64,000 nt of DNA, taken from contig JACKCH010000011.1 in assembly GCA_020634115.1 (NCBI GenBank), positions 620,001 through 684,000 on the forward strand, in the 5' to 3' direction. Below the pieces are notes generated by a model. That model was given only the letters and a program-made list of their open reading frames with translations, was not told where the DNA came from and did no database searches. Both the position numbers and the translations under genes were made by a program. Position 1 is the stretch's first letter, and the number at the start of each line of letters is the position of its first letter. Shown one piece after another: positions 26,498 through 34,367 of this stretch. This DNA is from Anaerolineaceae bacterium. GTDB taxonomy: Bacteria; Chloroflexota; Anaerolineae; Aggregatilineales; Phototrophicaceae.

Positions 26498-27658
26498 TTA
26501 ATCGTCGTTGTTGTCGTTACGACCGCTATGGTCATCATCGTGGTTGTCGTCACGACCACCATGATCATCATTATTGTCATTGTGGTTCGAGTTGCTGTTG
26601 AAGTTGCTGCCGTCATCCGTGTTGTTGTTGCTGTTAAAGTTGCTGTCATCGCCACTGTGGTGATCGTCAATGGTCAGAATCACACCCGTCTGTGCGTCAA
26701 TGTTGAGTTCCAGACCATGGCTGGTCTTGATTTCCCAGACAAGGATGCCGCCGAACTTGCTATCCAGCTTGATTTCGACAATTGACGTATTCGGGTAGAT
26801 AGCGAGCACAATGTCAATCGCCTGCTGAGCGCTGATCTGCGGGCTGCCAGCCTGGTTGTCATTGGCGTTGGTATTGCTATCATCACCATTGTCGTTGTCG
26901 TTGCTATTGGCGTTGTCATTGGTGTTGGCGTTGCTGTTATCGTCCATATTGTCGTTGCTATTGCTGCTGGCATCGGCAGTGGCATTTTCCACTTCACGGG
27001 CGACCATCACCCCATTCACCAGACTGAAATGCACCTTCACCCGTACACCGATGACCAGCATATTCTTGATTTCTGCCCCGGCGGTCATGATGGTTTGCCC
27101 CGCGACGGTGATGCTGCCGTCACCAATGGCCTCTAATGTACCGGTCATCTCGAATTCGCCAGACATGCCCGGTGCATCTTCAGCGGGTGTGTATAGTTGC
27201 ACTTCACGAGCGACCCAGCCGCTATCTGTCCAGGTTGCATGGACTTTAACCATCTGACCGACCGCCAGACCGGTGCCGAGTTCCGCGCCGCTGACATCAA
27301 ACGTTATGCCATTGACCACCATCGCGGTGCTATCGAAATGCTCTAGCACACCGATGAGTTCAGCTTCGCCGGGCTGAACGCCAGCGGCCACCGGGTTGAC
27401 CTGACGCGCACTGATACTCCCGTCCGGGTTGAGCGTGCCTTCAACGCTGACCAACGCACCGATCTCAAGCGCCGTGTTGATTTCAGCCCCGGTGATGATA
27501 ATCCCTTGCCCATTAACGGTAATGGTGTCCAGCGTCATAGCCTCCACAACGCCGACGAGTTCAACTGCGCCGCTAGTCTGTGCAAAGACCGGCAGTGCCA
27601 GGAACAGCAGCGCGGCAAAGATCGATAAGAAAGATAGCGATTTACGAATACCCAACAT
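26498..27658 (-). CDS. Secreted protein with three DUF5666 domains, PepSY domain and Asn/Asp-rich tails
   Basis: 386 aa from the ATG at 27658 (TGGAGGC upstream); in-frame codons further upstream are not a likely start. Signal peptide ending PVFAQ, then three DUF5666-type beta domains (VELVGVVEAMTLDTITVNGQ; AELIGVLEHFDSTAMVVNGI; FEMTGTLEAIGDGSITVAGQ), an Asn/Asp low-complexity run, a PepSY domain (about nt 26640-26830; AIDIVLAIYPNTSIVEIKLD) and a second Asn/Asp/His-rich end. The tails could bind Ca or other cations. The PepSY domain is closely like that of the anti-sigma protein next door, and both share an ECF promoter motif. Confidence 0.8.
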   Translation of the reverse strand: MLGIRKSLSFLSIFAALLFLALPVFAQTSGAVELVGVVEAMTLDTITVNGQGIIITGAEINTALEIGALVSVEGTLNPDGSISARQVNPVAAGVQPGEAELIGVLEHFDSTAMVVNGITFDVSGAELGTGLAVGQMVKVHATWTDSGWVAREVQLYTPAEDAPGMSGEFEMTGTLEAIGDGSITVAGQTIMTAGAEIKNMLVIGVRVKVHFSLVNGVMVAREVENATADASSNSNDNMDDNSNANTNDNANSNDNDNGDDSNTNANDNQAGSPQISAQQAIDIVLAIYPNTSIVEIKLDSKFGGILVWEIKTSHGLELNIDAQTGVILTIDDHHSGDDSNFNSNNNTDDGSNFNSNSNHNDNNDDHGGRDDNHDDDHSGRNDNNDD

Positions 27659-27723
27659 GATGTAGCCTCCAGATTTGCTTGAACTGAATGGATGGATGCA
27701 GTGTGTGAACACATTGCGCCAAA

Positions 27724-27753
27724 GAAGTCTCAGTCCGTTGAAAAAGGTTTCGG
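27724..27753 (-). promoter_or_regulatory. Candidate ECF sigma promoter for the DUF5666/PepSY gene
   Basis: Read on the minus strand: CCGAAACC at 27753-27746, then AGACTTC at 27730-27724, with 16 bases between GAAAC and AGACT. The same two boxes with the same spacing precede the gene ending at 31102. Confidence 0.55.
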
Positions 27754-27810
27754 GCAAATTTTCAGGACTTTGGTACCAATCTCCGGAATGACTCACAAAA
27801 CGCCGCAACC

Positions 27811-27836
27811 AAAAAGGAGCGTCACATGACGCTCCC
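27811..27836 (-). terminator. Terminator of the sigma/anti-sigma operon
   Basis: On the minus strand GGAGCGTCA pairs with TGACGCTCC around a 2-base loop and is followed by five T (27815-27811). Confidence 0.8.
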
Positions 27837-27866
27837 TCTGGATATAGCTGGATAACTCAGTCCGAA

Positions 27867-28964
27867 TCAACTGCCGTTACTGTTATTGTCGTTACCCTTA
27901 TCATCATCGTTGTCGTTATGCTTGTCGTCGTCATTGTCATTATTGGTGTTCTGGTTCGCGCCGGATGAATCATTTTGGTTACTATCTCCGGGTACATTAT
28001 CATTTAGATTGGGTGTCGCTTCGCCGCTGCGAGCCCGTTCAATGGTGAGAATGTAGCCGCAACCCACATCAATGTTCACTTCGATCTGGTGACTGGTCAG
28101 CACTTCCCATACAAGCCGGTTGTCGAATTTCATGACCTGGGCAGCATTGACGATGGTCGTATTCGGGTAGATTTCCAGGACACGTTGGATAGCCTGTTCC
28201 CGTGTCAAAGGCGCACCGCAACCCGGCACAAACGTCATTGAAGGGGTCAGCGTCGGGCTGGGTGTATAGGTCGCCGTCGCGGTCTTGGTCGCCGTCGGAC
28301 TGCTGGTAGGCGTCAGTGTCAGCGTGGCAGTCAGAGTAGCCGTCGCTGTTGGTGTTTTCGTCGCCGTTGGACTGCTGGTGGGCGTCTTGGTGGGTGTGGC
28401 GGTCGGGGTTGCTGTCTCCGTTGGTGTCAGGCTGGCCGTCGCCGTTGGTGTTAGACTGGCTGTTATAGTAGCCGTCGCCGTATCGGTATGGGTGGCCGTT
28501 GCGGTCAATGTGGGTGTTGGGCTGCCGGTCATTGAAGCCGTGGCCGTCGCGGTCTCCGTCGGTGTACTGCTCTCCGTCGGCGTGCTGCTGGCTGTCACCG
28601 TCGCGGTGTGCCCCCCCGTCTCGATAGGTGTTTGATCCGGCGGTCTTTGCGCTAGCCAGACGAATGTCAGTAAACTGACCGCCACAACTGCCAGCAATAG
28701 CAGGGCAAAGAATCGCGGGAAATGCCCGTGAGGGCTGCCACCCGGCGGCAATTTCGCCTCGATCTTCTGCCAAACCCGCGCCTGGTCTTCCAGCAGTTCA
28801 GCCGGAGCGATGTGTAATGCTCGGATTTGTTCAGTGGCTTCCAGTAATGGGCGCAGGCGGGTAGCATGGTCAGGATACAGCCGCAAGCAATCCTCCAGGC
28901 TTTGGCCGGAAGCGATGCGTTGTACACAATCCTCAAAAATGTTGATCAAGTCTTGTGATGCCAT
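27867..28964 (-). CDS. Anti-sigma-factor-like membrane protein with Thr/Pro linker and PepSY domain
   Basis: 365 aa from an ATG 5 bp after the ECF sigma gene. The N-terminal ~85 residues are a cytoplasmic helical domain (LINIFEDCVQRIASGQSLED), then one membrane helix (FFALLLLAVVAVSLLTFVWL), ~130 residues of Thr/Pro/Ala/Ser repeats, a PepSY domain (AIQRVLEIYPNTTIVNAAQV) and an Asn/Asp-rich end. Pairing with an ECF sigma gene, the cytoplasmic domain and the single helix point to an anti-sigma factor; no zinc-finger HxxxCxxC motif is seen. The Thr/Pro stretch is probably a long, possibly glycosylated spacer. Confidence 0.7.
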   Translation of the reverse strand: MASQDLINIFEDCVQRIASGQSLEDCLRLYPDHATRLRPLLEATEQIRALHIAPAELLEDQARVWQKIEAKLPPGGSPHGHFPRFFALLLLAVVAVSLLTFVWLAQRPPDQTPIETGGHTATVTASSTPTESSTPTETATATASMTGSPTPTLTATATHTDTATATITASLTPTATASLTPTETATPTATPTKTPTSSPTATKTPTATATLTATLTLTPTSSPTATKTATATYTPSPTLTPSMTFVPGCGAPLTREQAIQRVLEIYPNTTIVNAAQVMKFDNRLVWEVLTSHQIEVNIDVGCGYILTIERARSGEATPNLNDNVPGDSNQNDSSGANQNTNNDNDDDKHNDNDDDKGNDNNSNGS

Positions 28965-28969
28965 AAGGT

Positions 28970-29539
28970 CTACTCCGCCCCTCCCACGTCCAGCACGCGG
29001 CGCAAGTTATCCACCGCCCGGAATTGAAGGGATTTCACCGCGCTAACACTCTGAGCCATCAGATCGGCAGTCTCCTTCAGGCTCAGCCCCTGACCGAAAC
29101 GCAGGAGCAGCACTTCCTGTTGTTCCGCGACCAGCATACTCAACGCCCGCCGCGCCCGGTCAAGCTGCCAGGACTGGACGATCTTCGTTTCCGGGTTCTC
29201 TTCGGTCGAACCCGGTATCCACTCCTCCAATGTGGTCATTGGGAATTTCTGCTTTTCACCATAGTGGTCGTAAACCTTGTTGCGGGCGACCCGGAACAAC
29301 CAGGCCCGCAAATGGGTACGGGGTGGGTTTTTGCCACCAAGCGCGACAAAAAAATCGAGAAATACATCGGCTGCGATGTCCTGTGCCTGTTCACGGTCAT
29401 CAACCCGCAGTCGGATGAACTGCATGATCGGCGTGAAATAGCGTTCATAGATCAGCCGCTGCGCTTCCCGGTCACGGTGACGCGCCTTGTCCAGTAATGC
29501 TTCATCCGCCGTCACATCCGGCAATATAATCACAATCAT
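28970..29539 (-). CDS. ECF-type RNA polymerase sigma factor
   Basis: 189 aa. Region 2 (about residues 25-95) includes AQDIAADVFLDFFVAL and HLRAWLFRVARNKVYDHYG; region 4 (about 130-185) is the helix-turn-helix LLRFGQGLSLKETADLMAQS followed by VSAVKSLQFRAVDNLRRVL. It lies 12 bp downstream of the GT-C gene and 5 bp upstream of the anti-sigma gene, so all three are likely one transcript. The promoter motif upstream of that transcript recurs before the DUF5666/PepSY gene, consistent with autoregulation. Confidence 0.88.
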   Translation of the reverse strand: MIVIILPDVTADEALLDKARHRDREAQRLIYERYFTPIMQFIRLRVDDREQAQDIAADVFLDFFVALGGKNPPRTHLRAWLFRVARNKVYDHYGEKQKFPMTTLEEWIPGSTEENPETKIVQSWQLDRARRALSMLVAEQQEVLLLRFGQGLSLKETADLMAQSVSAVKSLQFRAVDNLRRVLDVGGAE

Positions 29540-29551
29540 ATTTGTGGTTTC

Positions 29552-31102
29552 TCAGTTATCCGCATCGTCCACATACCATATCATACTGGTTGCGTCCCGA
29601 TAAACGAGATGCAGATTGGGATCGCCCTCCGCAGTTTGGGCGAAATCCTGGTGCTGGGTGTCGCTGACCACATAACGCGCTCCGAACGTGTCCCGAATCA
29701 ACACCGAGGGACGTTCGACCACTCCCTGTGTGATGGCAACCCACTGGTTCCAAAGGAATGGGTCAGCCACCTGTAAGTATGTTGGGTCCAGTCCCACCAG
29801 GTAAACATTGTGGGTGTTGTAGTAGAAGAGCCGCGTGAAATCATCCCAGTCAGTCTGAAAAATCAATTCCCCTGGTTCAGTATGGCTCGCCAGCCAGGCG
29901 GACGCTCCCGACAGATACGACACGTCCTTCACATTCTGAATATCCGCGTTGGTGTCCGATACCACCCCTATGCCCAGATACGCCACCACGCCCACCAAAG
30001 CCAGTATCGGTACAAAGTCCAATTGAGGGCGCACCAGCCAGGCCGGGACGAACTGCCGCCAACGGATAACGCGGCGACCCCAGGCTACCGCACAAAACAG
30101 CAGGGCAAAGACCGGGTAGTATTCAATGAAACGCCGCGACTCGAAGAGCATGAATAAGGTCAGCAGCGCGATGAGCAGTAAGGTGGTTTCCACCTTGTCG
30201 CGACCTGCCCGGTGGAAACTGTCGGCCAGCAGCCCCGCCCCTAACACCAGCAACGCCCCCAACGAATGATCGAGCAGTTGCAGCGTGGTATATGGATACC
30301 ATTCACTGCCGACCCGCACACTGCTGGCAATATCCATTTTTTCACCCAGATGGTCAACGACGAAAGCGATGTTCTGCGGGAAATACGGATTAATGACCAG
30401 TCCCAGCGCCACTCCCAGCAGGGCATAGGCCACCGGCTGCCAAACGAAGCGCCGCTCTGTGACCCAGGTCGCCAGCATATACAAGGCGGCGATCACGGGC
30501 AGGAGGATGAAACCGTTATACAGCCAGGTAAAGGCGAACGCGACCCCCACCAGCCAGCGATAGCGCCCCCGGAACAGGACGTGCAGCGCCAGCAGGAGCA
30601 GTAACACAGCGGCAGCCTGGGTACGAATCATCAGCATCCGGTACAGGAACGGCGTTGAAATCGCCAGCAGTGCCAGTGTCCACACCAGCGCCAGGTGTAC
30701 CCGTAAGAAACGCAGCAGCGACCAGAACGTAACGCCAATCGCGCCGACAATCAGCGATTGCGCCAGCTTCGCCCCCGCGATACCGCCCCAGTACATCCAG
30801 GGTGCCAGGTACAGGTGGTACAGCAGATGATGATCGACAAACCGTTCCGGGCTAAGGATGGTCAGGGGCAGCCAGGGGAAAGTCAGGCGCAGGCTGTGCT
30901 GTTCGATGATCTGGGTAGCGATGCGGCTGTGATAATAATCATCGGTTCCAATAAAACCGGGGATGCGCGTCAGCAGGCCATACGCCAGCGCAAAACCGGC
31001 CCCAAACACAAGCATAGGAACAAAAGCCGTGATTCGTACTCGCAAACGCAGTGCCTTCACCGGTACAGCCACAGCGCCGCTTAATGGCAATGAAATATCC
31101 AT
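29552..31102 (-). CDS. GT-C fold membrane protein, STT3-like glycosyltransferase candidate
   Basis: 516 aa with about 11 membrane helices. The first external loop has GTDDYYHSRIATQII, which looks like the acidic metal-binding motif of GT-C enzymes and of STT3/AglB oligosaccharyltransferases. Late in the protein DWDDFTRLFYYNTHN recalls the position of the STT3 WWDYG motif but does not match it. It probably transfers a lipid-linked sugar to an outside acceptor. Whether it glycosylates archaellin, as AglB does in archaea, is speculation. It heads the operon with the ECF sigma and anti-sigma genes. Confidence 0.65.
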   Translation of the reverse strand: MDISLPLSGAVAVPVKALRLRVRITAFVPMLVFGAGFALAYGLLTRIPGFIGTDDYYHSRIATQIIEQHSLRLTFPWLPLTILSPERFVDHHLLYHLYLAPWMYWGGIAGAKLAQSLIVGAIGVTFWSLLRFLRVHLALVWTLALLAISTPFLYRMLMIRTQAAAVLLLLLALHVLFRGRYRWLVGVAFAFTWLYNGFILLPVIAALYMLATWVTERRFVWQPVAYALLGVALGLVINPYFPQNIAFVVDHLGEKMDIASSVRVGSEWYPYTTLQLLDHSLGALLVLGAGLLADSFHRAGRDKVETTLLLIALLTLFMLFESRRFIEYYPVFALLFCAVAWGRRVIRWRQFVPAWLVRPQLDFVPILALVGVVAYLGIGVVSDTNADIQNVKDVSYLSGASAWLASHTEPGELIFQTDWDDFTRLFYYNTHNVYLVGLDPTYLQVADPFLWNQWVAITQGVVERPSVLIRDTFGARYVVSDTQHQDFAQTAEGDPNLHLVYRDATSMIWYVDDADN

Positions 31103-31140
31103 CTCTCACTCCCTCCAGTTTATTGAGATGTCTGCTCTGG

Positions 31141-31170
31141 GTAGTCTGTGGAATCCGTAAAAGGTTTCGG
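31141..31170 (-). promoter_or_regulatory. Candidate ECF promoter for the GT-C/sigma/anti-sigma operon
   Basis: On the minus strand: CCGAAACC (31170-31163), then AGACTAC (31147-31141), 16 bases between GAAAC and AGACT, about 38 bases before the start at 31102. It matches the element at 27724-27753. Confidence 0.55.
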
Positions 31171-31419
31171 TCAGTTTACACATGGATTTTGTTGAATGTC
31201 TGTCTGAAGCAAACAGCACCCGTTGCGCCCCGATTGATGCGGATTATTGTACCATCGCACCTATTCATGGTATTTGTGTATTTTTAGATATTCCATTAGT
31301 TAGAAAGCTGTTGCAATCTTAACTGAAACAATTTCCATTCACATGCTAGGATGGATTTATACGGTATCTCGATACACTCTGTAAATAAATTGAGGACAGC
31401 ACTTAAAAGGAATTTCGCA

Positions 31420-32292
31420 GTGAAAATGAATGCTTCAAGATACGGAACAACCATTCGAGTAACACAGAGGATTGTTATTGCGGCGGTTCTGGTTATGCTC
31501 ATGGTCACGATGACGACAACCAGTGCTCAGGATGAGACCTGCGACACCGGTACATTGAGTGAAACGCTGATTGATTATGCTCAACAGATAGATCAGGGAG
31601 ATTATGATACGATTGTCAATGTGACATCTGAAATCAATATGCTTTTACGCCAGTATGTGGATACCTGTAATCCCGAAGAAGCAGTATCCAATCCTGATGC
31701 ACCCTTCAGTGATTTCACTGTCGGCAAATACCGGCTTACCTGGCGTCAAGAGACCGATCAAACCCAATGCGGAACCAGTGCAACCAATCGGAATGCGATT
31801 CTATTGGTCGCCGATGATGGCAGATCAGTGCAGGTATTTGATGCCTGGGTATACGATCCACTGGCTTTTGAATTGCAAGCGGATGGGCAAATCATTGCCC
31901 GGCGTAATTTAACGCTGACAGATGGATCCACCCTGACTTATGAATATATTCTAGACAATGAAGCCATCACTACAGACTCTCTTCAAGGCACAATCACAAC
32001 CTTTCTGCCCTCATATAACTGCTACTCAACTGAGAGCTTTACCTATACATTGATAGACGCCAATCAAAGTTGTCTGGTAGCTGCGCCTTCACGCGCCAAC
32101 ATGCGTTCCGGCCCCGGCACGAACTATCAGCAGGCAGGAATCATCACCAGCGATGAGCAGTTTGATGTCATCGGCCAGGCAACCGGCACCGATGGTTTTG
32201 TCTGGTGGAAACTGGAAAACAATGCTTGGATTCGTTCAGATTTGGTCAAAGAAGCCGGATTATGTGATGATGTGGAAGTTGTAGAACCCTAG
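31420..32292 (+). CDS. Secreted protein with C-terminal bacterial SH3 domain
   Basis: 290 aa from the GTG at 31420 (AAAAGG 9 bases upstream; the ATG at 31426 is an alternative). An N-terminal signal sequence (IVIAAVLVMLMVTMTTTSAQ) leads to an unknown ~190-residue domain with several Cys, then an SH3b domain (ANMRSGPGTNYQQAGIITSD ... WWKLENNAWIRSDLV), which typically binds peptidoglycan. Codon use is more AT-rich than its neighbours. Function unknown beyond likely wall binding. Confidence 0.75.
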   Translation: MKMNASRYGTTIRVTQRIVIAAVLVMLMVTMTTTSAQDETCDTGTLSETLIDYAQQIDQGDYDTIVNVTSEINMLLRQYVDTCNPEEAVSNPDAPFSDFTVGKYRLTWRQETDQTQCGTSATNRNAILLVADDGRSVQVFDAWVYDPLAFELQADGQIIARRNLTLTDGSTLTYEYILDNEAITTDSLQGTITTFLPSYNCYSTESFTYTLIDANQSCLVAAPSRANMRSGPGTNYQQAGIITSDEQFDVIGQATGTDGFVWWKLENNAWIRSDLVKEAGLCDDVEVVEP

Positions 32293-32327
32293 CTCAACAT
32301 CACTATCGAGTAGAGACACATGCCAAT

Positions 32328-32350
32328 CGGGCGGTCATCATGGCCGCCCG
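32328..32350. repeat. CGGGCGG hairpin between convergent genes
   Basis: A 7-bp stem (32328-32334 and 32344-32350) with no T-run lies between the SH3 protein gene and a convergent glycosyltransferase gene. It may be a weak bidirectional terminator. Confidence 0.4.
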
Positions 32351-32420
32351 GTCACTTGTCCTCACCAACACGCTCCCCACGAACCGCGCCAACTGCACAA
32401 ATCCCACCCGCAAAATGACT

Positions 32421-34247
32421 TTACGGCACAGCTACCGCCCCCAGGTCAAGCGCGTCACGCCCATCCGGCAGGGGCAGCAAGTCGCCCGTTTGCCAGTCAT
32501 AGACCACGAGCGACAGATAGTAGTCGCCCGGCGGCAGACCGTCCGGCAGCCGCAGGTCGCGGCTATCAATGTAGGTGCGCCCCGGCTCAAGCTGGCTGGT
32601 TTCCAGCGCCTCCCCATAATGCAGGATATTCCGGTCAAGCTGCGCCACCAATTCCCCGCTGCTGTCCAACAGGTGCAGGCCTATCGAATAGTTCAGCGCC
32701 GGAGTCTGTTCGACCCGCCACCACAGCCGTGTTTGAATCACCTCGCGGCTCACGGCATCCACGTCCACGCCCCAGAACGCCAGATCATCCCCAAACAGCG
32801 TCGGCTGGGTATCCGGCGGCGCTTCCATGAGCTGCGCCAGCAAACACCACTGGGGGTTACAGTCCCCATACACCGTTTGCAGCGGGTGAGTCGGCTCCAG
32901 CGTATGGAAGGCGGCCTGATTCGCCGCGTTGAACCAGTTAGTGGTGATGAACCAAACGCGGCGGTATAGCTGGGCGTCATCCAGGGTATATACCCAGTTA
33001 TCGCGGTATTCGGAGGCACGGGGCAGGCGAGTCTGGTACATCCAGTGGGTGAAATCGCCCGCTTCACCCCAACGCGGGAAGAAGAAAGCATCCCCCGGCA
33101 CGGCGGTGGCGCTCACGTCCGCCAGCACCGTTCGGAAAGGCGCATTTCCCTGCGGCAGCGCGGCGGGCATCGCCAGCAGGTTCACGGCGGCGAAGGCCAC
33201 CAGCGCCGTCCAGCGCCAGCGAGGGCGCGGGATGACGGCCAGCCCCGCTCCGGTCACTAATCCCAGGCCGAGGACAAAATTCAGGATATAACGCGGCGTA
33301 TAGATGGCAACCACTGTGTTCAGGGCAAAGGCGATCACCGGTACGCCGAACGCCCACATCAGCGCCAGTTGGTAGCCCTTCTTGCGCCACAGCACGACCA
33401 GCCCCAGGGCAATCGCCAGCCCGTACAGGACAAGCTGCCCATTGGTTGCCCACAACGCCAGATCGCGCACCGCCTCAAACGAGGTAGGCAGCGTCGTCGT
33501 GCCTGCGCCGACCACCCCACGCGCATTCCCGCCCGCCAGTTCGGCCTGCCGTAGATGCGCCACCTGTCCCAGGAAACTCGGAAACCAGGGCAGCCACAGC
33601 GCAAAGGCGATGACCGGGACGGCGACCATCTGTCGCAGGGTACGCCCGTCATGGTGGCGGGGCAAATGAAAGATGAGAAAGTAGGCGACCTGCGCCAGAA
33701 TCAGAATCACCAGGAAATAATGCACATACAGCAGCGCCGCCAGTGACGCCGCATAAAAGGCTGCCTTACGCCACGTCGGGCGGGTCAGCCAGCGGTCAAA
33801 CAGCAGCATAGACAGGCTGCTGAGGAACAGGATGAGTCCGTAGGGGCGGATTTCCAGCGCATAGTTGACGAAAAAGGCGTTGCCGCCTAAGACGGCCAGC
33901 GCAAACAGGCCAAAGCGGGGCGACTTGAACCAGCGTTTGCCCAACTGGTAGACGACCGCCAGCGCCATCAGGCCAAAAAGTGCTGCCTGTACCCGCCCGG
34001 CGTATTCGCTATCGCCCACCACCTGATGCCACACGCGGAAGAACGACCACCACAGCGGCGGGTGGGTGTCCTGCTGCGCCAGGTAGGTAATCACATCAGG
34101 GACACTGCGTTCCAGCCTAGTGAAGCTATAAACGAGGTACTCGTCGGCGTGCATATAGGTGTAGTTGTTGGTGTGGAACAGCACTACCGCCACCAGAAAC
34201 AGTACACCGAGGCCGAACAGCCAGTAACGCCGGGGAGCCTGTGCCAT
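32421..34247 (-). CDS. GT-C membrane glycosyltransferase (PMT/ArnT-like)
   Basis: 608 aa from the ATG at 34247 (CTGGAG upstream). About 11 membrane helices. The first outside loop has HADEYLVYSFTRLERS, with the acidic pair typical of this superfamily, followed by QDTHPPLWWSFFRVW (the HPPL motif). The C-terminal ~220 residues form an external domain. These enzymes move a sugar from polyprenyl phosphate to a protein or lipid at the outer face of the membrane. The acceptor is unknown. Confidence 0.8.
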   Translation of the reverse strand: MAQAPRRYWLFGLGVLFLVAVVLFHTNNYTYMHADEYLVYSFTRLERSVPDVITYLAQQDTHPPLWWSFFRVWHQVVGDSEYAGRVQAALFGLMALAVVYQLGKRWFKSPRFGLFALAVLGGNAFFVNYALEIRPYGLILFLSSLSMLLFDRWLTRPTWRKAAFYAASLAALLYVHYFLVILILAQVAYFLIFHLPRHHDGRTLRQMVAVPVIAFALWLPWFPSFLGQVAHLRQAELAGGNARGVVGAGTTTLPTSFEAVRDLALWATNGQLVLYGLAIALGLVVLWRKKGYQLALMWAFGVPVIAFALNTVVAIYTPRYILNFVLGLGLVTGAGLAVIPRPRWRWTALVAFAAVNLLAMPAALPQGNAPFRTVLADVSATAVPGDAFFFPRWGEAGDFTHWMYQTRLPRASEYRDNWVYTLDDAQLYRRVWFITTNWFNAANQAAFHTLEPTHPLQTVYGDCNPQWCLLAQLMEAPPDTQPTLFGDDLAFWGVDVDAVSREVIQTRLWWRVEQTPALNYSIGLHLLDSSGELVAQLDRNILHYGEALETSQLEPGRTYIDSRDLRLPDGLPPGDYYLSLVVYDWQTGDLLPLPDGRDALDLGAVAVP

Positions 34248-34367
34248 ACGAAACTCCAGACAGTCTAACAAGAGAGATCATACTACGTGGCGGGGTAGGC
34301 AAATGCAAGAATCAGGTTACAATCGGGATGTTTCGCTTAGACAGACTGACATTTTCCCGGAGACTCT

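Noticed and set aside
28285..28635. A Val/Ala-rich plus-strand frame opposite the anti-sigma linker
   Set aside because: It is the mirror of the Thr/Pro repeat region; the low complexity comes from the repeat.
28250..28640. Tandem repeats that could be taken for a CRISPR array
   Set aside because: The units are short, irregular Thr/Pro codon repeats inside a reading frame, with no constant repeat and no unique spacers.
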